Below, piece by piece: positions 59,360 through 64,000 of a stretch of 64,000 nucleotides of DNA (positions within the stretch are counted from its first letter, which is position 1; each line of letters opens with the position of its first letter). The stretch comes from Rhodospirillales bacterium. Lineage in GTDB: Bacteria > Pseudomonadota > Alphaproteobacteria > Acetobacterales > Acetobacteraceae. The notes below the pieces were generated by a model. The model saw only the letters and a program-made list of their open reading frames with translations. It searched no databases and was not told the origin of the DNA. Both the position numbers and the translations under genes were made by a program. The stretch spans positions 62,001-126,000 of the forward strand of contig JANYDF010000113.1 in the NCBI GenBank assembly GCA_025359905.1. The letters run 5' to 3'.

Positions 59360-60124
59360 TCAAACCAAGCCGGTGCAGACGAAATGCGGATTGTCCCAGC
59401 CCGGCTTGCCGTAGCGCAGCATCTCGCCGGTTTCCAGAACGCGCACCGCGCCGCCGGCTGCTTCCAGCACTGCCTGTGGCGCGCCGGTGTCCCACTCCAT
59501 GGTGCGGCCGAAGCGCGGATACAGGTCGGCCACGCCCTCGGCGACCCGGCAGAATTTCAGCGCCGAACCGGCGTTGATCACCGAATGCACCGTGCGTCCG
59601 GCCAGATAGGCCGCCATGCGTTCGTCGTTCGCGTGGGCGCGGGACGCGATGACGTCCAGACCTGCGGCCGGCACGCGGCGCGCCGAGATGCGGCTTTCCC
59701 CGGCGGCGGTGCGCTTCCATGCGCCAAGCCCGACGATGCCGCCGTACAACTCGCCCTGCGCCGGCACGCCGACCACGCCCAGCACCGGGCGGCCGTTGCG
59801 GATCAGCCCGATATTGACCGCGAAATCGTCGCGCAGCGCCGCGAATTCCTTGGTGCCGTCCAGCGGATCGACCAGCCAGAACGTATCGGCCTGTTCAGGC
59901 ACGTGCCCGGCGGCGATTTCTTCCTCGGCCACCACCGGAATATGCGGGGCGGCGCGGCGCAGACCGGCGACGATCAGCGCCTCGGCGGCATGGTCGGCCT
60001 CGGTGACCGGCGAGGCGTCGGCTTTCATCGATTTGTCGAAGCCGCGCGCGCGGATCGTCAATATGACGGCGCCCGCCTGCCGGGCGAGGTCGGCGGCAAG
60101 GTTCAGCAGGGCTGCGTCGTCCAT
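59360..60124 (-). CDS. cysQ: 3'(2'),5'-bisphosphate nucleotidase CysQ
   Basis: 254 residues, inositol-monophosphatase fold: metal site with Glu67-Glu69 (VAEEEI), DPLDGTKEF at 86-94, and the C-terminal EWDTGAPQAVLEAAGG. It removes the 3'-phosphate of PAP, a by-product of sulfate assimilation. The upstream frame runs into the pepA promoter region, so the ATG at 60124 is used. It is divergent from pepA. Confidence 0.93.
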   Translation of the reverse strand: MDDAALLNLAADLARQAGAVILTIRARGFDKSMKADASPVTEADHAAEALIVAGLRRAAPHIPVVAEEEIAAGHVPEQADTFWLVDPLDGTKEFAALRDDFAVNIGLIRNGRPVLGVVGVPAQGELYGGIVGLGAWKRTAAGESRISARRVPAAGLDVIASRAHANDERMAAYLAGRTVHSVINAGSALKFCRVAEGVADLYPRFGRTMEWDTGAPQAVLEAAGGAVRVLETGEMLRYGKPGWDNPHFVCTGLV

Positions 60125-60167
60125 CGTGTCCTCTGGTTCGTTTGCGGCAAGATGCATAGCGCATGCT

Positions 60168-60196
60168 CTGGCAAGCCCGCCACCCGCTGCTACACT
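60168..60196 (+). promoter_or_regulatory. Candidate promoter for pepA-holC
   Basis: CTGGCA (60168-60173) and TACACT (60191-60196) are exactly 17 bases apart, each matching four of six consensus bases. A start near 60203 would give a leader of about 34 bases with GGAG before the pepA ATG. Confidence 0.42.
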
Positions 60197-60236
60197 GGGG
60201 GTTTGTAGAAGCACTTTCCGCCGGAGAAATCGCCCC

Positions 60237-61727
60237 ATGCTGGACGTCATTATCGCCAAACCGGCCCTGCCCCACTCCGGCGCCTTGATTTTGCCGGTGC
60301 TGGAAGACGGGTTGGCGGCTGCCGCTGCCTGGAGCGGTCTGGACGCTGCCACCGCAGGCACCGTCGCACGCGCGCTGGATGCCGCCGAATTCAAGGCTAA
60401 GAAAGGCCAGACCGTCACTATTCTGGCGCCGGGTGCGGGGCTGTCGCGGGTGATCGCGGTCGGTCTGGGCAAGGAAGCCGATCTGACGGCGCAGATTGCC
60501 GAAGAAGCGGGTGGCGCAGCCGCCGCCCTGCTGGGCCGCGAAGCCGCCGCCACGCTGGCTGACCATGCGCTGTCCGCAACCCTGGCCGCGCATGCGGCGT
60601 TCGGTGCCGCGCTGCGCTGCTACCGGTTCGACCGCTACCGCACGACGGAAAAGCCCGAGGAGAAGCCGCGCTTCGCCAGCCTTACCGTGCTGTCCGCCGA
60701 CACCGACGCGACCGCCGCCGCCTGGGCCGGGCTGAAGCCGGTCGCTGAGGGCGTGTTCCTGACCCGCGACCTGGTCAGCGAACCGCCGAACGTGCTGACC
60801 CCGGCCGAGATGGCCGAGCGTTGCGAGGCGTTGACCAAGCTCGGCCTGCGCGTCGAAGTGCTCGGCCAGAAGGAACTGGCCAAGCTAGGCTTTGGTGCCA
60901 TGCTCGGCGTGTCGCAAGGCAGCGCGCAGGAACCGCGCATGGTGGTGATGCAGTGGCTCGGCGCTGGCGGCAAAGGCAAGAAAGCGGTGGCGAAGGCCAA
61001 GCCGATCGCCTTCGTCGGCAAGGGCGTGACCTTCGACAGCGGCGGCATCAGCATCAAGCCAGCCGCTGGCATGGAAGACATGAAGTGGGACATGGCCGGT
61101 GCGGGCACCGTGATCGGCCTGATGGCAGCATTGGCCGGACGTAAAGCCAAGGTTGACGTGGTCGGGCTGGTCGGGCTGGTGGAAAACATGCCGTCCGGCA
61201 CCGCGCAGCGGCCGGGCGACGTGGTGAAGACCTATAGCGGCCAGACCGTCGAGATTATCAACACCGACGCCGAGGGCCGCATGGTGCTGGCCGATGTGCT
61301 CTGGTACTGCCAGGAGCGGTTCGAGCCGCGCTTCATGGTCGATCTGGCGACGCTGACCGGGGCGATGGTGATCACGCTGGGCCACGAGATCGGCGGCTTC
61401 TTCAGCAATGACGACGAACTGGCCCGCAACCTGCACGCGGCGGGCGAAGCCACGGCCGAAAAGCTGTGGCGCATGCCGCTGGGCGAGGCCTACGACAAGC
61501 AACTGAAAAGCGACATCGCCGACATGAAGCACGTCGGCGGCCGCCCGGCCGGCGCCATCACCGCGGCCCAGTTCCTGCAACGCTTCGTCAACGCCAAGCC
61601 CTGGGCGCATCTGGACATCGCCGGCATGGCCTGGAGCAGCAAGGACAGCGCCGTGGTGCCGAAGGGTGCCACGGCCTACGGCGTGCGGATGCTGGATCGG
61701 CTGGTAGCGGATTACTACGAGGGATAA
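60237..61727 (+). CDS. pepA: Leucyl aminopeptidase (M17)
   Basis: 496 residues. The C-terminal zinc-peptidase core has VGKGVTFDSGGISIKP (active Lys), MKWDMAGAGTVIG, and the signature NTDAEGRMVLADVLWY. GGAG lies ahead of the ATG at 60237. It cuts N-terminal residues from peptides in the cytosol and in some species also binds DNA at cer-like sites. The stop overlaps the holC start by one base (TAATG). Confidence 0.95.
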   Translation: MLDVIIAKPALPHSGALILPVLEDGLAAAAAWSGLDAATAGTVARALDAAEFKAKKGQTVTILAPGAGLSRVIAVGLGKEADLTAQIAEEAGGAAAALLGREAAATLADHALSATLAAHAAFGAALRCYRFDRYRTTEKPEEKPRFASLTVLSADTDATAAAWAGLKPVAEGVFLTRDLVSEPPNVLTPAEMAERCEALTKLGLRVEVLGQKELAKLGFGAMLGVSQGSAQEPRMVVMQWLGAGGKGKKAVAKAKPIAFVGKGVTFDSGGISIKPAAGMEDMKWDMAGAGTVIGLMAALAGRKAKVDVVGLVGLVENMPSGTAQRPGDVVKTYSGQTVEIINTDAEGRMVLADVLWYCQERFEPRFMVDLATLTGAMVITLGHEIGGFFSNDDELARNLHAAGEATAEKLWRMPLGEAYDKQLKSDIADMKHVGGRPAGAITAAQFLQRFVNAKPWAHLDIAGMAWSSKDSAVVPKGATAYGVRMLDRLVADYYEG

Positions 61728-62173
61728 TGGCCGAAATCGGCTTCTATCACCTCACGCGCACCGGCCCGGATCAGGCGTTGCCCGCCCTGCTCGGCCGCAC
61801 CCTTGCGGTCGGCCAGCGCGCGGCGGTGGTGTGCGGCAGTGACGAGCGAGTGGCGGCACTCGATACCGCGCTGTGGCTATGTCCGGACCCGGACTGGCTG
61901 CCGCATGGCTCACCGGCCTCGGGCAACGCCGATTTGCAGCCGATCTGGCTCGACACCAGCGACAGCGCGCCGAACGGGGCGCGCTTCCTGTTCCTGATGG
62001 ACGGTGCCGCCAGTACGCGGCTGGAGGCATTCGAGCGGGTGTTCGACCTGTTCGACGGCGGCGATGACAGCGCCGTCGCCGCCGCGCGCAATCGCTGGCG
62101 GACAGCCAAGGCAGGCGGACACACGCTGAGCTATTGGCAGCAGGGTGCGCGCGGCTGGGAGCGGAAGGGTTAG
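61727..62173 (+). CDS. holC: DNA polymerase III subunit chi
   Basis: 148 residues: IGFYHLT at the start, RAAVVCGSDERVAALDTALW, FLPHGSPA-like LPHGSPASG, and PIWLDTS, the HolC set. It links the clamp loader to single-strand-binding protein. It is coupled to pepA through a one-base overlap, the usual pepA-holC order. Confidence 0.92.
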   Translation: MAEIGFYHLTRTGPDQALPALLGRTLAVGQRAAVVCGSDERVAALDTALWLCPDPDWLPHGSPASGNADLQPIWLDTSDSAPNGARFLFLMDGAASTRLEAFERVFDLFDGGDDSAVAAARNRWRTAKAGGHTLSYWQQGARGWERKG

Positions 62174-62372
62174 CCGATGTTCGCAGACGCGACCGCAGCC
62201 CCAATGCCGGAAAGTGCCGGGCCAAAGACATCCGGCAACGAGGCGGCAACGCCGCGTTGTTGGCCTATAGCCGTGCCGGCACCCTCCTCAGCGCGCGCCC
62301 GGACAGCATTGCCGATGCGATCCGCCGGGGCCGCCACCCTATCCGCTGGCGACTGCCCCGGCGGTTAGCGGC

Positions 62373-62576
62373 CTACGGCGCGCGGCGCTCCAGATCAAAC
62401 AGCGCCTGGGCGCGCGAGACGCCGATGTCATGCAGCATATGCTCGTCCATTTCGGCAAGATAACGCCGGGTTTCGCGCGTTTTCCGGCGGTGCTGCCAGC
62501 GCGCCCAGACAGCGGCAGCGGCGCGGGCCAGTCCGCCAGAGCGTGGCAACGAAAGATGCAGGGCTAACGCGTTCAT
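62373..62576 (-). CDS. DUF1127 domain protein
   Basis: 67 residues. The C-terminal half (RYLAEMDEHMLHDIGVSRAQALFDLERRAP) is the DUF1127 motif that binds RNA in related small proteins involved in phosphate and carbon metabolism control. GAAAGGAAACC is a good ribosome site before the ATG at 62576. It lies divergently from a LysR gene (97-base gap), an arrangement repeated in many alphaproteobacteria. Confidence 0.85.
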   Translation of the reverse strand: MNALALHLSLPRSGGLARAAAAVWARWQHRRKTRETRRYLAEMDEHMLHDIGVSRAQALFDLERRAP

Positions 62577-62673
62577 GACCGGTTTCCTTTCGGGTCCATC
62601 GGCAGACGCACCATGCTCAATGATACGGAATTCCAAAAACGAATTGCATTGATATGGGTCATCAAGGATACTG

Positions 62674-63564
62674 ATGGACATGTCACTCCCCGCCAGCCTT
62701 GACCCCGACCTGCTGCGCGCATTCGCCTACATCGCCGAGGAAGGCAGCTTTACCCGCGCCGCCGAGCGTGTCGGCCGCACCCAATCCGCCGTTTCGATGC
62801 AGGTGCAGCGGCTGGAGACGGTGCTCGGCCAGAAAGTGCTGTCACGCGGCAAGGGCGGAGCAGTGTCGCTGACGCCGCATGGGCATTATCTGCTCGACCG
62901 GGCGCGCGACCTGCTGGCGCTGAACGACGAGATCTGGACCACGTTCCGCACCCCGCAGATGCACGGCACGGTACGGCTGGGCACGCCGGACGACTACGCC
63001 CTGCGCTTCCTGCCGGGCGTGCTGCGCCGCTTCGCCGATTCGCATCCCTCGGTGGATGTCGATGTCACCTGCACCAACTCCGAGCAATTGGTGGGGCGGC
63101 TGAAGGCGGGCGAGCTCGATATCACCCTGTGTTCCAGGGGACTGGAACCGGCCGGCTGGCCGTTCGAGCCGTTATGGCAGGGGCCGCTGCGCTGGATCAC
63201 CTCCGAACGGCACACCCCGCACCGGCTGGACCCGCTGCCGGTGGCGCTGGCGGCAGGCGATTGCTCGTGGCGGCGCGAGGCGACTCAGGCGCTGGACCGC
63301 GCCGGGCGGCGCTACCGGGTGGCCTACACCGCCGAAACCCAGGCCGGAACGCTGACGCCGGTGCTGGCGGGCCTCGCGGTGACCGTCTCGCCGGTCACGC
63401 AACTTCCCGCCGGGCTGCGTGCGCTGCCGATGGACGACGCGCTGCCGCTGCTGGGCGATGCGGGTATTCTGATGTTGAAGGCGCGCGAGCCGCGTCAGCC
63501 GGTGACGGATGCGCTCGCTTCGCACATTATGGAAACCTTCCGGGCCGAACTTATGCGGCCGTAG
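62674..63564 (+). CDS. LysR family transcriptional regulator
   Basis: 296 residues. N-terminal winged helix with DLLRAFAYIAEEGSFTRAAERVGRTQSAVSMQVQRLETVLGQKVL and an effector domain (about 90-295). AAGG precedes the ATG at 62674; an ATG at 62680 is also possible. It faces the DUF1127 gene, and LysR proteins usually control the divergent gene. Effector unknown. Confidence 0.9.
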   Translation: MDMSLPASLDPDLLRAFAYIAEEGSFTRAAERVGRTQSAVSMQVQRLETVLGQKVLSRGKGGAVSLTPHGHYLLDRARDLLALNDEIWTTFRTPQMHGTVRLGTPDDYALRFLPGVLRRFADSHPSVDVDVTCTNSEQLVGRLKAGELDITLCSRGLEPAGWPFEPLWQGPLRWITSERHTPHRLDPLPVALAAGDCSWRREATQALDRAGRRYRVAYTAETQAGTLTPVLAGLAVTVSPVTQLPAGLRALPMDDALPLLGDAGILMLKAREPRQPVTDALASHIMETFRAELMRP

Positions 63565-63577
63565 CAAGGATTGCCTG

Positions 63578-64000
63578 ATGCCCCATGCGCTTCGCTGGCT
63601 CGCCGCGCTGCTGGTTGTGTTCGCAGCCGGCGCGGCCCAGGCGTCCGATCCGGACGCGCTGTGGCATCTGGTGCATGATCGCTGCGCGCCGGGTCTGGCA
63701 GCGAAGGGCGATCCGGCGCCATGCGCACTGGTCGGCTATCCCCAAGGCGAGGCGTCGGGCTATGCGGTGCTGAAGGACCGTAACGGCGCATTCCAATATT
63801 TGCTGATCCCGGCCGCCAAGATCACTGGGATCGAAGACCCGGCGATCCTGGCCAAGGACGCCACCAACTATTTTGCGGCGGCGTGGCAAGCGCGCCGCTT
63901 CTTCCTCGCTCGCATCGGCCACGAACTGCCCCGCGACATGATCTCGCTGGCGATCAATTCGCCTTATGGCCGCTCGCAGAACCAACTGCACATTCACATC
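63578..64000 (+). CDS. cdh: CDP-diacylglycerol diphosphatase, N-terminal part
   Basis: 141 codons, cut by the window end. Signal peptide (1-21, ends AQA), then DPDALWHLVHDRCAPG, YAVLKDRNGAFQYLLIPAAKITGIEDPA, NYFAAAWQARRFF and, at the window end, the catalytic QNQLHIHI (HIT-like). This is the CDP-diacylglycerol pyrophosphatase family, which hydrolyses CDP-diacylglycerol to phosphatidate and CMP. AGCAAGGA is the ribosome site. It starts 13 bases after the LysR stop. Confidence 0.88.
   Translation, partial: MPHALRWLAALLVVFAAGAAQASDPDALWHLVHDRCAPGLAAKGDPAPCALVGYPQGEASGYAVLKDRNGAFQYLLIPAAKITGIEDPAILAKDATNYFAAAWQARRFFLARIGHELPRDMISLAINSPYGRSQNQLHIHI

Noticed and set aside
62174-62372. A 63-codon plus-strand frame (62177-62368) after holC
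   Set aside because: No ribosome site, no recognisable motif and strange composition; another frame in the same place is equally open. I see no gene in this 199-bp gap.
62644-62680. TTGCAT/GATACT pair that would make the LysR mRNA leaderless
   Set aside because: A normal AAGG ribosome site precedes the ATG at 62674, so the pair is more probably chance.

Overview
The window reads as a high-GC, gene-dense chromosome segment of a Gram-negative alphaproteobacterium. The LPS-export genes (lptF, lptG, lptD, surA), the split NAD(P) transhydrogenase (pntAA/pntAB/pntB), the DUF1127 gene beside a LysR gene and the folD-yggU-yggT group all fit Alphaproteobacteria. A short protein with the 'PLCRML' tail and the sugar-acid and hydantoinase clusters suggest Rhodospirillales, possibly Acetobacteraceae. 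The family placement is inference. I saw no rRNA, tRNA, CRISPR array or transposase gene.

Left part (1-13.3 kb). The window opens inside a hybrid-type sensor histidine kinase, preceded by a small exported oxidoreductase-domain protein and then a PAS-GGDEF-EAL protein. Next comes the translation block rpmI-rplT-pheS-pheT (minus strand), with a promoter-like site and a strong hairpin between rplT and pheS. Upstream of it lies the most unusual locus: an 829-aa protein with a PI3/PI4-kinase-like catalytic core and a 148-aa unknown partner. An SDR and a COG2509-type flavoprotein close this part.

Middle part (13.3-30 kb). An SsuA/TauA-type ABC import operon has an ATPase that lost its Walker A and Q-loop by an in-frame internal deletion. 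The transhydrogenase operon follows. Then a deoxysugar/sugar-acid cluster (SDR, IclR regulator, mandelate-racemase-type enzyme, mutarotase) and a tightly coupled hydantoinase A/B plus two-amidase operon.

Surface-glycan part (29.5-36.8 kb). Three minus-strand genes make a methyltransferase, a 1583-aa methyltransferase/coiled-coil/GT-B/GT2/methyltransferase fusion and a double-GT2 protein, probably for capsule, O-antigen or glycoprotein decoration.

Right part (36.9-64 kb). An AruI-like thiamine-diphosphate decarboxylase diverges from a CoA-binding/O-acetylhomoserine sulfhydrylase fusion, followed by a Co-type nitrile hydratase alpha subunit without a beta gene and an exported gamma-glutamyltransferase. 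Then folD-yggU-yggT, a TIM-barrel epimerase, an MBL hydrolase, SDR, yicC-gmk, the lptF-lptG-lptD-surA-rsmA operon (no pdxA), an FAD-linked oxidase, GNAT, DUF4188, tsaC, cysQ, pepA-holC, DUF1127/LysR, and the start of a CDP-diacylglycerol diphosphatase.
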